A DNA stretch of 64,000 nt from Hymenobacter aranciens (GTDB lineage: Bacteria > Bacteroidota > Bacteroidia > Cytophagales > Hymenobacteraceae). The first letter of the stretch is position 1; every line of letters begins with the position of its first letter. The stretch spans positions 248,001-312,000 of the forward strand of contig NZ_JAUQSY010000003.1 in NCBI RefSeq assembly GCF_030580865.1, given 5' to 3'. The notes under the pieces were generated by a model, which made no database searches, was not told where the DNA came from, and saw only the letters and a list, made by a program, of their open reading frames with translations. Positions 16,929 to 25,115 of this stretch are shown here, piece after piece. The position numbers were made by a program, and so were the translations under genes.

Positions 16929-17490
16929 GAGCAACCGGCAACCGCTCCACGGCCGGCGCATCCTGCTGGGGGTGTGCGGCAGCATCGCCGCCTACAAAGC
17001 CGCCGCGCTCACGCGCCTGCTGGTGAAGGCCGGGGCTGAAGTACAAGTTATTCTGACCGAGGTCGCTGCCGCTTTCGTAACGCCGCTCACCCTCGGAACC
17101 CTCTCCAAAAAGCCCGTCCTGACGGGCTTTTTGCGTGATGCAGCGGCCGGCGAGTGGCACAACCATGTGGAACTGGGTTTGTGGGCCGATGCCCTGCTCA
17201 TCGCGCCCGCCAGCGCCAACACCATCGGCCAGCTGGCCAATGGGCTGTGTCCGAATCTGTTGTGTGCCGTGTACTTATCGGCCCGCTGCCCTGTATTTCT
17301 GGCGCCGGCTATGGACCTGGATATGTACGCCCATCCGGCCGTGACGCAGAATCTGGCGCGGCTGCGCTCTTTTGGCAACCACGTATTTGAGTCGCCGGCT
17401 GGCGAATTGGCCAGCGGCCTGCAAGGCCCGGGCCGCATGCTGGAGCCCGAGGATATCGTGGCTGAGTTGGAAAAATTCTTCGCCCGGTAA
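16903..17490 (+). CDS. coaC: Phosphopantothenoylcysteine decarboxylase (CoaC half of CoaBC)
   Basis: 195 residues. The flavoprotein fold is clear: RRILLGVCGSIAAYKAAALT, the His motif region GEWHNHVELGLWADALLIAP, the substrate motif APAMDLDMY and the end PEDIVAELEKFFAR. It decarboxylates 4'-phosphopantothenoylcysteine in coenzyme A synthesis. In most bacteria this is the N-terminal half of a CoaBC fusion. Here a TAA at 17488-17490 ends it, and the CoaB half continues in the same frame 21 nt later. The first dozen residues derive from an inverted repeat and have no counterpart in the family. Confidence 0.88.
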   Translation: MTANQQLETSNRQPLHGRRILLGVCGSIAAYKAAALTRLLVKAGAEVQVILTEVAAAFVTPLTLGTLSKKPVLTGFLRDAAAGEWHNHVELGLWADALLIAPASANTIGQLANGLCPNLLCAVYLSARCPVFLAPAMDLDMYAHPAVTQNLARLRSFGNHVFESPAGELASGLQGPGRMLEPEDIVAELEKFFAR

Positions 17491-17511
17491 GCCGAAGCTT
17501 ACCACACCTTT

Positions 17512-18162
17512 ATGCACGTCCTGCTCACCGCCGGCCCCACCTACGAGCCGCTCGACCCTGTTCGCTTTCTCGGCAACCGCTCGACGGGCAAGATGGGCTA
17601 CGCGCTGGCCGAAGCCTTCGCCGCCATAGGCGCCACGGTGACGCTGGTGAGTGGGCCAGTACAGCTGCCCGCTCCAACCAACCCGCTGATACGCACCGTG
17701 CGCGTGGAAACGGCCGAACAGATGTACGCCGCCGCCGCGGAGGCCGCTCCAAGCGCCGATGTGTGGGTGTTCGCCGCCGCCGTGGCCGACTATCGGCCGG
17801 CCCACGTCGCCGCCGAGAAAATCAAAAAATCGGGCGACACGCTCACGCTGGAACTGGTGAAAAACGTGGACATCGCCGCCACGCTCGGCCACACAAAGCG
17901 GGCTGAACAATTTTCGGTCGGTTTTGCGTTGGAGACTACGAACGAGCTGGCCCACGCTCAGGACAAGCTGCGCCGTAAGGGTTTCGACCTGGTGGTGCTG
18001 AATTCGCTGCGGGATGCCGGGGCCGGTTTTGGCCACGACACCAATAAAGTGACGGTGCTGGCTGCCACGGGCCAAATCGTTAACTTTGAATTGCAGTCGA
18101 AGGCCGATTTGGCTCACGACTTAGTCGGCCTGATTATGGGCCGTTTGAAACTTGCCATATGA
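17512..18162 (+). CDS. coaB: Phosphopantothenate-cysteine ligase (CoaB half of CoaBC)
   Basis: 216 residues. It begins MHVLLTAGPTYEPLDPVRFL and continues GNRSTGKMGYALAEAFAAIG, the canonical CoaB start, then VWVFAAAVADYRP, the KIKKSGDTLTLELVKNVDI lysine motif and VLNSLRDAGAGFGHDTNKV. It activates 4'-phosphopantothenate with CTP (in bacteria) and adds cysteine. It is in frame with coaC and separated by one TAA plus six sense codons, so it was once one gene. Its last bases overlap the start of the DUF4835 gene. Confidence 0.88.
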   Translation: MHVLLTAGPTYEPLDPVRFLGNRSTGKMGYALAEAFAAIGATVTLVSGPVQLPAPTNPLIRTVRVETAEQMYAAAAEAAPSADVWVFAAAVADYRPAHVAAEKIKKSGDTLTLELVKNVDIAATLGHTKRAEQFSVGFALETTNELAHAQDKLRRKGFDLVVLNSLRDAGAGFGHDTNKVTVLAATGQIVNFELQSKADLAHDLVGLIMGRLKLAI

Positions 18163-19076
18163 TGCGTAAAATTCTGACTATTCTGCCGTTGCTCGCTCTG
18201 CTGGCGTTTCGCCCGGCTCTGGCGCAGGAGCTGCTGGCCGACGTGAAAGTGTCGACCCAGAACGTAACCGTGTCGGACCCGACGCTCATCAACCAGATGC
18301 AGAATGACATGCAAAGCATGCTCAATACCCGCGCCTGGACCGATGAAACCTACCGGCCGGAGGAGCGCATTAAGTTCAAGATGTTCGTGGGTATCACCGA
18401 GATACCGACTAACGGCACATACAAAGCCACCATGCGCCTGGTATCGACCCGGCCCATTTACGGCACCGGCTACGAAACCAACGTTGTGAGCTTCGTGGAC
18501 CGCGACTTTGTGTTCAACTACTCGCCGCAGCAGCCGCTGGATTTCTCCCGTAACAGCTTTGTTTCCAATCTGTCTTCGTTGCTGGGTTTTTATGCCTATA
18601 TCGTTATCGGCATAGACCACGACACGTATTCGCGCCTCGGCGGTAGCCCGTACTACGATTTGGCCCGCAACATCGTGAATTACTCGGCCAACCAGACGAC
18701 GACCAACGAGCAGGACGCCGGCTGGAAAGACGCCGGCTCCCGCAACCGATACTGGATTCTCAACAACCTGACAGACCCGCAGTTGGAAGCATTCCGCACC
18801 GGCCTCTACGGCTATTACCGGCAGGGCATGGACATATTCATCGAAAAGCCCGATGATGCCCGCGCCGCCGTGATGACGGCCCTGACCGGCGTGCAAAAAG
18901 CTGCCATTACCCGGCCCGGTACGCTGTTCGCCCGCGCCTTTTTCGATGCTAAGGCCGAAGAAATATCCAATATCTTCCGCACCAGCACCGACCAGAGCCA
19001 GAAGCAGCAGTTGGTAAGTATGCTTACGGAAGTGGACCCAACGAACTCGGCGAAGTATCAGACGGTTTTAAAATAA
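18159..19076 (+). CDS. Secreted DUF4835 family protein
   Basis: 305 residues with a signal peptide (ILPLLALLAFRPALAQ). The body matches DUF4835: VSDPTLINQMQNDMQSMLNT, RLVSTRPIYGTGYETNV, LLGFYAYIVIGIDHDTYSRL and the end VDPTNSAKYQTVLK. The function is unknown. The gene is regularly found between coaBC and recN in Bacteroidota, which hints at a conserved envelope role. The start ATG overlaps the coaB stop, so they are translationally coupled; ATG 18162 is an alternative. Confidence 0.88.
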   Translation: MMRKILTILPLLALLAFRPALAQELLADVKVSTQNVTVSDPTLINQMQNDMQSMLNTRAWTDETYRPEERIKFKMFVGITEIPTNGTYKATMRLVSTRPIYGTGYETNVVSFVDRDFVFNYSPQQPLDFSRNSFVSNLSSLLGFYAYIVIGIDHDTYSRLGGSPYYDLARNIVNYSANQTTTNEQDAGWKDAGSRNRYWILNNLTDPQLEAFRTGLYGYYRQGMDIFIEKPDDARAAVMTALTGVQKAAITRPGTLFARAFFDAKAEEISNIFRTSTDQSQKQQLVSMLTEVDPTNSAKYQTVLK

Positions 19077-19085
19077 ATTTTCGTG

Positions 19086-19180
19086 TCATGCTGAGCAGCG
19101 CGAAGCATCTTATCACGCTGGAACGATTGATTAACTGCATCGTTTCAACTGGATAAGATACTCCGCGCTGCTCAGCATGA
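19086..19180. repeat. 29-bp inverted repeat between DUF4835 and recN
   Basis: Arms 19086-19114 (starting TCATGCTGAGCAGCGCGAAG) and 19152-19180 are near-perfect complements, with a second small stem AACGAT/ATCGTT inside the spacer. The hairpin ends 16 nt before recN. Confidence 0.8.
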
Positions 19181-19196
19181 TAGTTTTTGATAAGAT

Positions 19197-20870
19197 ATGC
19201 TAGTTGATTTACGCATCCAGAATTACGCGCTGATTGAGCAGCTGGAATTACGCCCCTCGCCGCTACTCAATATTATTACCGGCGAAACCGGCGCGGGCAA
19301 GTCTATTATGCTGGGCGCTATCGGCCTGCTGCTGGGCAACCGGGCCGATTCGCGGATGCTCTTCGATACCGAACGCAAATGCGTGATTGAGGGGCAGTTT
19401 AATATTGCCAATTACCAGCTGCAGGATATTTTCGAGGCCGAGGATTTGGACTATGATGCGCACTGCATTCTGCGGCGCGAGATTAATCCGTCGGGCAAGT
19501 CGCGGGCTTTCGTGAACGACACGCCGGTGACGCTGGACGCGCTGCGCAAAATCGGCGCGAACCTGATGGATATTCACTCCCAGCATGATACGCTGCTGCT
19601 GGGCGATGCCGTGTTTCAACTCAACCTGCTCGACCTCTATGCCGGGCTGGTGCCGCAGCGCACGCACTACAGCAACGCCTTCCGGCAGTATCGCAAGCTG
19701 GAGGCCGACCTGAAAACCCTGGAAGACCAAGCCGCGCAAGCCAGCAAGGAGCTGGATTATAATGCCTTTCTGCTGAATGAGCTGGAAGAAGCCCGGCTCG
19801 ATAACGAGGACCAGGAGGCGCTGGAGCAGGAAATCAAGCAGCTTGAGCACGCCGAGGAAATCAAGTACAAGCTGGGCCAGGCCCTGCACGGCCTGCGCGA
19901 CAGCGAATACTGCGCCACCGGCAGCATGAAGGATGCCGCCCAGTTGCTGGGTCAGGTGAGTGCCTACGCTGAGAATTTCCGGGAGCTGCGCCAGCGGCTG
20001 GATAGCGTATTGATTGAGCTGCACGACATTGCCGACGAGATAGAAACCGCCGAGCGCAACACCGAAGGCGACCCCGCCCGCGCCGAGGAACTGCAAAGCC
20101 GTCTCAATGTCATTTACACCCTGCAGCGCAAGCACCAGGCCCGCGACCTTCCCGCTCTCATCGCCCTGCGCGAGGAACTGCGCCAGAAAGTAGGCTCGGT
20201 GCTGAACCTGGACAAGGAAATTGCCCGTGTGCGGCGCGATGCCGAAGCCGCGCTGACCACGGTGACCAAGCAGGCCGGCAAGCTTTCCGAAAGCCGCCGC
20301 AAGTCGTTCCCGCACTTTGAGAAAGAGCTGAGTACCTTGCTGGCCGACTTGGGGATGCCGCACGCCCGCATCGTGGTGCAGCACACCGTGGGCGCGCCGA
20401 TGGTGAGTGGGACCGACGTAGTGAGCATTCTTTTCACGGCCAACAAAGGGGCGCAGCCGCAGACCTTAAGCAAGGCGGCTTCGGGTGGTGAATTCTCTCG
20501 TCTGATGCTGTGTATCAAATATATGCTCGCCGATAAAACGGCTCTGCCAACTATCGTATTCGACGAAATCGACACCGGGATTTCGGGCGAAATTGCGGTG
20601 AAAGTAGGGCGTATGATGCAGCAGATGGCGCACAAGCACCAACTGGTGGCTATTTCGCACCTGCCGCAGATGGCGGCGGCGGGCGACGTGCACTATTTCG
20701 TGTACAAGGAAGACCGGGCCGACCGGACCGTGAGCCGCATCCGCGAACTCAGCCAGGAAGAGCGGGTGAAGGAAATTGCGCACATGATTTCGGGCGCCAA
20801 GCCCAGCGAAAGCGCCTTTGCCAGCGCCCGCGAGCTGCTAGCCATGCGTGGCGAAGTGGTGGGAGCGTAG
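19197..20870 (+). CDS. recN: DNA repair protein RecN
   Basis: 557 residues. An SMC-like ATPase with Walker A GETGAGKS (29-36), the RecN-specific IHSQHDTLLL segment, a coiled-coil middle (about 160-370), the signature LSKAASGGEFSRLMLCIKYM and Walker B PTIVFDEIDTGISG. RecN gathers DNA ends during double-strand break repair. It is the last gene of the conserved block, separated from DUF4835 by an inverted repeat. Confidence 0.95.
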   Translation: MLVDLRIQNYALIEQLELRPSPLLNIITGETGAGKSIMLGAIGLLLGNRADSRMLFDTERKCVIEGQFNIANYQLQDIFEAEDLDYDAHCILRREINPSGKSRAFVNDTPVTLDALRKIGANLMDIHSQHDTLLLGDAVFQLNLLDLYAGLVPQRTHYSNAFRQYRKLEADLKTLEDQAAQASKELDYNAFLLNELEEARLDNEDQEALEQEIKQLEHAEEIKYKLGQALHGLRDSEYCATGSMKDAAQLLGQVSAYAENFRELRQRLDSVLIELHDIADEIETAERNTEGDPARAEELQSRLNVIYTLQRKHQARDLPALIALREELRQKVGSVLNLDKEIARVRRDAEAALTTVTKQAGKLSESRRKSFPHFEKELSTLLADLGMPHARIVVQHTVGAPMVSGTDVVSILFTANKGAQPQTLSKAASGGEFSRLMLCIKYMLADKTALPTIVFDEIDTGISGEIAVKVGRMMQQMAHKHQLVAISHLPQMAAAGDVHYFVYKEDRADRTVSRIRELSQEERVKEIAHMISGAKPSESAFASARELLAMRGEVVGA

Positions 20871-20991
20871 GCTTGGGGTAAGAGGGCGCGGGGGTAGGAG
20901 GGTAAGAGGGAATAGTTAACTTGCATCGATTTTTACGGGCGAGAGTGCCCTCAGACCCTCTTAGCCCCGTACCCTCACACTCTATAAACAA

Positions 20992-21813
20992 ATGTCTTCT
21001 AACCTCCTCGCCGGCAAAGTCGGCATCATCTCCGGCGCCCTCAACGACAAGTCCATTGCTTGGAAAGTGGCCCAGAAGGCTCACGAGCAAGGCGCCCGTA
21101 TCGTGCTGACCAATGCGCCGTTGGCTATGCGGATGGGCGAAATCAAGAATCTGGCGGCCGAGATTGACGCGCCTATCATTCCGGCCGACGCTACGTCGGT
21201 GGAGGAACTGGAAAAGCTGTTTGGCGAAGCCCAAGGCCATTTCGGCGGTAAGATTGACTTCCTGCTACACTCCATTGGTATGAGTGCCAACATTCGCAAG
21301 GGCAAGCACTACGGCGAGCTGGACTACAAATTTTTCCAGCAAACGCTCGACGTGTCGGCGCTGTCGCTGCACAAAATGCTGCACGTAGCCGAGAAGCAGG
21401 ATGCCTTCAACGAGTGGGGCTCGGTGGTAGCGCTGAGCTACATTGCGGCCCAGCGTGCCTTCCTGGATTACACTGACATGTCGCAGGCTAAAGCGGTGCT
21501 GGAGAGCATTGCCCGCAGCTATGGCCAGCGCCTCGGCAAGCTCAAGAAAGTGCGCGTGAACACGGTAAGCCAATCGCCGACCAAAACCACGGCCGGCACC
21601 GGCATCAGCGGTTTCGATGCGTTTTACGAATACGCCCAGAAGCTCTCGCCGCTGGGCAACGCCCCGGCCGAGGCCTGCGCCGACTACTGCGTGTCGCTGT
21701 TTTCGGACCTGACGCGCTACGTGACCATGCAAAATCTGATGCACGACGGCGGCTTCAGCACCACCGGCATTTCGGATGAGATGGTGGAAGTGCTGACGAA
21801 GGCGGCGGAATAA
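20992..21813 (+). CDS. fabI: Enoyl-[acyl-carrier-protein] reductase [NADH]
   Basis: 273 residues. The FabI form of the SDR fold: glycine motif GALNDKSIAWKVA, HSIGMSAN, catalytic Tyr150 and Tyr160 with Lys167 (Y-x6-K), and the substrate-loop QSPTKTTAGTGISGFD. It performs the last reduction of each fatty-acid elongation cycle. A strong bidirectional terminator follows. The 120 bp upstream contain an imperfect inverted repeat rich in GAGGGTA/TACCCTC. Confidence 0.95.
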   Translation: MSSNLLAGKVGIISGALNDKSIAWKVAQKAHEQGARIVLTNAPLAMRMGEIKNLAAEIDAPIIPADATSVEELEKLFGEAQGHFGGKIDFLLHSIGMSANIRKGKHYGELDYKFFQQTLDVSALSLHKMLHVAEKQDAFNEWGSVVALSYIAAQRAFLDYTDMSQAKAVLESIARSYGQRLGKLKKVRVNTVSQSPTKTTAGTGISGFDAFYEYAQKLSPLGNAPAEACADYCVSLFSDLTRYVTMQNLMHDGGFSTTGISDEMVEVLTKAAE

Positions 21814-21834
21814 TTACCGAAAACGGTAAGAATA

Positions 21835-21864
21835 AGAAAGCCCGGCCATTTGGCCGGGCTTTCT
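21835..21864. terminator. Bidirectional terminator after fabI
   Basis: AGAAAGCCCGGCC, loop ATTT and the exact complement form a 13-bp stem with A and T flanks; it serves fabI and the convergent dehydrogenase gene. Confidence 0.88.
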
Positions 21865-21867
21865 TCA

Positions 21868-22800
21868 TTAATAGCCTCTTGAAATATCCACCAGATTCTC
21901 CAGTTCCTGGCCATTTTGCAGCCGGTGCAGGTTGCGCAGAAATTGCTCCACTTTGCCTTCGTCTTCACGGGGCTGGCCGCCGGCGGTGTGCTGGGTGAGC
22001 AACACGTTGGGCATTTGCCAGAAAGGGTGGTCCGGTGGCAGGGGCTCGGTGGCCGTCACGTCGAGCACGGCGCCAGCGAGGTGGCCGCTTTGCAGGGCGG
22101 CGAGCAAGGCAGGCTCGTCGGTGGTGTTGCCGCGGCCCACGTTGGCATACACGCTGCCGGGGCGCATGGCCTGGATAAGTTCGGCGGAGAAAAAGTTGTC
22201 GGCGCTACCGGGCAGGCAATTGATGACGAGGTCGGTTTCGGGGAGGGTGGCTTTTAGCTCCTCCTTGGAGTGAAGCTGGGCGGCAGGGTTGGTGCGGGCC
22301 AGCAGCTGCACAGGGCAGCCGAAGCCGCTGAGTTGCTGCCGCACGGCCAGGGCAATGGCGCCCGCGCCGAGGATGATGGTGCGCTGGTCGCGCAGCAGCA
22401 GTAATTGCTTGCGGATGGGCGCGCCCACCCAGCGCTGTTCGGCTTGCAGGCGGGCCAGCTCGGGCAGGTGGCGGTAGTGGGCGATGAGGCCGGCCACGAT
22501 GGTTTCGGCGCAGGCCCAGGCGAAGTAGTCGCCCATGTTGGCCACGGGGCAGGGCAGGCGCAGGTCGGCGTAGCGCTCGAAACCGGCGGAGTCAATTTGC
22601 CAGAATTGGAGCTGAGGCTGGGTGGGAGTGAGCCACTCGGCGGGCGGGTTGCCGAGCAGGAAATCGGCTTGCTGGAAGGCGGCCTGCTGCTGGTTGGTGG
22701 GGAGGTCGCGGCGGAAAACAGGGGTAATGTTGGACGTGAGTTGCTGGCACAGTAGGTCGCGGGCGGGAGCGTCGTAGTCGGTATAAATGAAAAGCTGCAT
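21868..22800 (-). CDS. D-isomer-specific 2-hydroxyacid dehydrogenase family protein
   Basis: 310 residues. The family's catalytic triad positions are visible: Arg in VYANVGRGNTTDE, Glu in VLDVTATEPLPPDHP and His in VLLTQHTAGGQP. The NAD-binding motif reads ILGAGAIALAVRQQL, a variant of GxGxxG with Ala in the last position. It resembles glyoxylate/hydroxypyruvate reductases (GhrA-like). The substrate cannot be read from the sequence. Single gene facing fabI. Confidence 0.82.
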   Translation of the reverse strand: MQLFIYTDYDAPARDLLCQQLTSNITPVFRRDLPTNQQQAAFQQADFLLGNPPAEWLTPTQPQLQFWQIDSAGFERYADLRLPCPVANMGDYFAWACAETIVAGLIAHYRHLPELARLQAEQRWVGAPIRKQLLLLRDQRTIILGAGAIALAVRQQLSGFGCPVQLLARTNPAAQLHSKEELKATLPETDLVINCLPGSADNFFSAELIQAMRPGSVYANVGRGNTTDEPALLAALQSGHLAGAVLDVTATEPLPPDHPFWQMPNVLLTQHTAGGQPREDEGKVEQFLRNLHRLQNGQELENLVDISRGY

Positions 22801-23078
22801 GGACGGGAAAGGAGGGACGAGCTAAGGAAAGGGCCGGTTGAGGCGAATTGTTACGTTGCGGTCGAATTGTTTCTTATCTGCAACTGAATAAAAAATGCGT
22901 TTGGAGCATGTGGTGCAAGGCTTGAATGGTTTTTTGCGGCGTGTTGGGTAAGCGTACAAGTACCGTTTTTGGGGATAGAAAATAGTGGCGGCTTTGGTGG
23001 TACTCAGTTATTTTAGGCTCAGATTTACGGATATTCTTCCTGACCGAGCGACTTTTTTGCTCACTTTTCCCACCCGCT

Positions 23079-24827
23079 GTGCCGCAATTCGTCCCGATTT
23101 CGATTACCAAAACTTTTCAACTCAGCCGTTGGGCCTTGCTGGGGCTGGCGCTGCTGGCGCACCCGGCCAGCGCCCAGACGCAATGCCAGCAACTGGTGTG
23201 GTCCGACGAGTTTACCACTACCGGCGACCTGAGCAAGTGGCGCGTGTATGAGGGCGACGGCTGCGAGATGAACCTCTGCAACTTCGGCAACAACGAGCTG
23301 CAGGTGTACCGCGCCGCCAACGCCACCGTGACCGGCGGCTACCTCAACATCACGGCCCGCGCCCAGAACTCGACGCAGGGCGGCCGCAGCTACAACTACA
23401 CTTCGGCCAAGCTGCTGTCGAAAACGGCGACCAACGCGCTGCAAACCTTTCGCTACGGGCGCATGGAAGCCAGCATCAAGCTGCCCTCGGCGCAAGGCGT
23501 GTGGCCGGCCTTCTGGATGCTGGCCGACCCCAACAACTGGCCCAATACCGGCGAAATCGATATCATGGAGGCCAAGCACCGCAACCCGACTTCGGTGGCG
23601 GGCACGGTGCATTACAACGCCGGCGGGGCGCGCTACACCAGTCGCGAGTACAATGGCAATGTGAACTTGTCGGTGGGCTTTCACACCTATGCCGTGGAGT
23701 GGGGCCCGAACGTAGTGCGCTGGTACATCGATAATACGCTCTACCACACGGCCACGCCGCAGACGACGCAGGGCGGCAGCTGGCCCTTCAATACGGGCAA
23801 TTTCTACCTGATGCTCAACGCCGCCGTGGGCGGGCCCAATACGCCCTTCACAGGCAACCAGCCGGCCACAGCCAGCGACTACCCCACTACGATGCAGGTC
23901 GATTACGTGCGGGTGTACAGCCAGCCGGCCAGCGTGAGCGTGCAGGGCAGCAACGCCGTCAATGCCAATGACCAGGGCATAGCCTATCAGGTGGCGGCCG
24001 TGACGGGCGCCACCTACGCCTGGACTGTGCCCAACGGCGCTACCATTGCCAGTGGCCAGGGCACCAATGCCGTGCAGGTGAACTGGGGCACCACCAGCGG
24101 CCTCGTGAGCGTGGTGGTGACCGCACCCAATTGCCCGCCAATTACTTATACGCTGGATGTGACGGTGGGCCCGCCGCTGCCCATCGGTCCCAACCTGGCC
24201 TTGCGCAAGCCGGTCGTGGCCTCGTCCATTGAAGACCCGTCGCTGCCGGCCGCGCTGGCTGTGGATGGCAGCAGCACCACCCGCTGGGCCAGCGCCTTCA
24301 CCGACAATGAGTGGCTGTACGTGGATTTGCAAAACACCTACGACCTCACCAACGTGGTGCTGCGCTGGGAGGCCGCCCACGCCAGCAGCTACGCCGTGCA
24401 AACCTCGCCCGACGCCAGCATCTGGACCACCCGCTACAACACCTCCACCGGCGACGGCGGCACCGACATCCTCCCGCTGACCGGCCGCGCCCGCTACGTG
24501 CGCGTGCTGGGCCAGCGCCGGGCCACGGCCTACGGCTACTCGCTATTTGAGCTGGAAGTGTACGGCACGGCCGTGCTGAGCAACGCCCGCGCCGCTGAGG
24601 CGCTGGTGCAGGTGCATCCGAACCCGGTGACGGATGTACTGACGGTGGAAAATGCCGGCGCGGCCGCTTCGCTGACGCTGACCGACGTGCAGGGCCGGGT
24701 ACTGCGCCAGCAACCGGTGAAGCCAAGCGCGGCCACGCTGGACCTGCACGACCTGCCCGCCGGCCTCTACCTGCTGACCGTGCGCAGTGAGATGGGCACC
24801 GTGGTGCGGAAAGTGCTGAAAAACTAG
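23079..24827 (+). CDS. Secreted GH16 endo-beta-glucanase with F5/8-type-C module and T9SS sorting domain
   Basis: 582 residues. Signal peptide (LLGLALLAHPASAQ), GH16 domain (about 35-285) with the catalytic motif GEIDIMEAKH (Glu159, Asp161, Glu164), a PKD-like linker (about 287-366), a discoidin/CBM32-type F5/8 C domain (about 374-497, starting NLALRKPVVASS) and a type IX secretion C-terminal domain (VHPNPVTDVLTVEN to the end VVRKVLKN). It probably cuts beta-1,3 or mixed-linked glucans such as laminarin at the cell surface. The start is a GTG; no ATG is available. Its 3' side faces a 21-bp repeat array. Confidence 0.9.
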   Translation: MPQFVPISITKTFQLSRWALLGLALLAHPASAQTQCQQLVWSDEFTTTGDLSKWRVYEGDGCEMNLCNFGNNELQVYRAANATVTGGYLNITARAQNSTQGGRSYNYTSAKLLSKTATNALQTFRYGRMEASIKLPSAQGVWPAFWMLADPNNWPNTGEIDIMEAKHRNPTSVAGTVHYNAGGARYTSREYNGNVNLSVGFHTYAVEWGPNVVRWYIDNTLYHTATPQTTQGGSWPFNTGNFYLMLNAAVGGPNTPFTGNQPATASDYPTTMQVDYVRVYSQPASVSVQGSNAVNANDQGIAYQVAAVTGATYAWTVPNGATIASGQGTNAVQVNWGTTSGLVSVVVTAPNCPPITYTLDVTVGPPLPIGPNLALRKPVVASSIEDPSLPAALAVDGSSTTRWASAFTDNEWLYVDLQNTYDLTNVVLRWEAAHASSYAVQTSPDASIWTTRYNTSTGDGGTDILPLTGRARYVRVLGQRRATAYGYSLFELEVYGTAVLSNARAAEALVQVHPNPVTDVLTVENAGAAASLTLTDVQGRVLRQQPVKPSAATLDLHDLPAGLYLLTVRSEMGTVVRKVLKN

Positions 24828-24844
24828 ACCACCCAGTCGGCAGC

Positions 24845-25050
24845 CGGTATTTTTCACCCAGCCGTCGGTGAAAGACACCTAACGGCCACTGTTTTTCACC
24901 GACGGTTCGGTGTTTTCCACCCGAGTTCCGGCGATTTTTACCGAACGGCCACTGTTTTGCACCCAACCATCGGTGAAAAACAGTGGCCGTTCGGTGTTTT
25001 TCACCGGGCCGCCAATGAAAATCACTGAATGATGGGTGAAAAACACCGGC
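24845..25050. repeat. Tandem array with exact 21-bp period (core GGTGTTTTTCACC)
   Basis: About ten units start every 21 bp (24845, 24866, 24887, 24908, 24929, 24950, 24971, 24992, 25013, 25034). Each has a palindromic core of the form GGTG-5 nt-CACC, A-rich or T-rich in the middle, followed by about 7 variable bases. It fills the gap between the convergent ends of the GH16 and RND genes. Confidence 0.8.
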
Positions 25051-25115
25051 CTCCCGGTCTTCTAGAGTCATGCTCTGAAAGACCGGGGGGCCGGACTGCT
25101 TCTGGTCGATGCTGC

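Noticed and set aside
24845..25050. CRISPR-like array (repeat plus variable spacer)
   Set aside because: Units are only 21 bp with about 7 variable bases, far too short for CRISPR, and no cas gene is present in the window.
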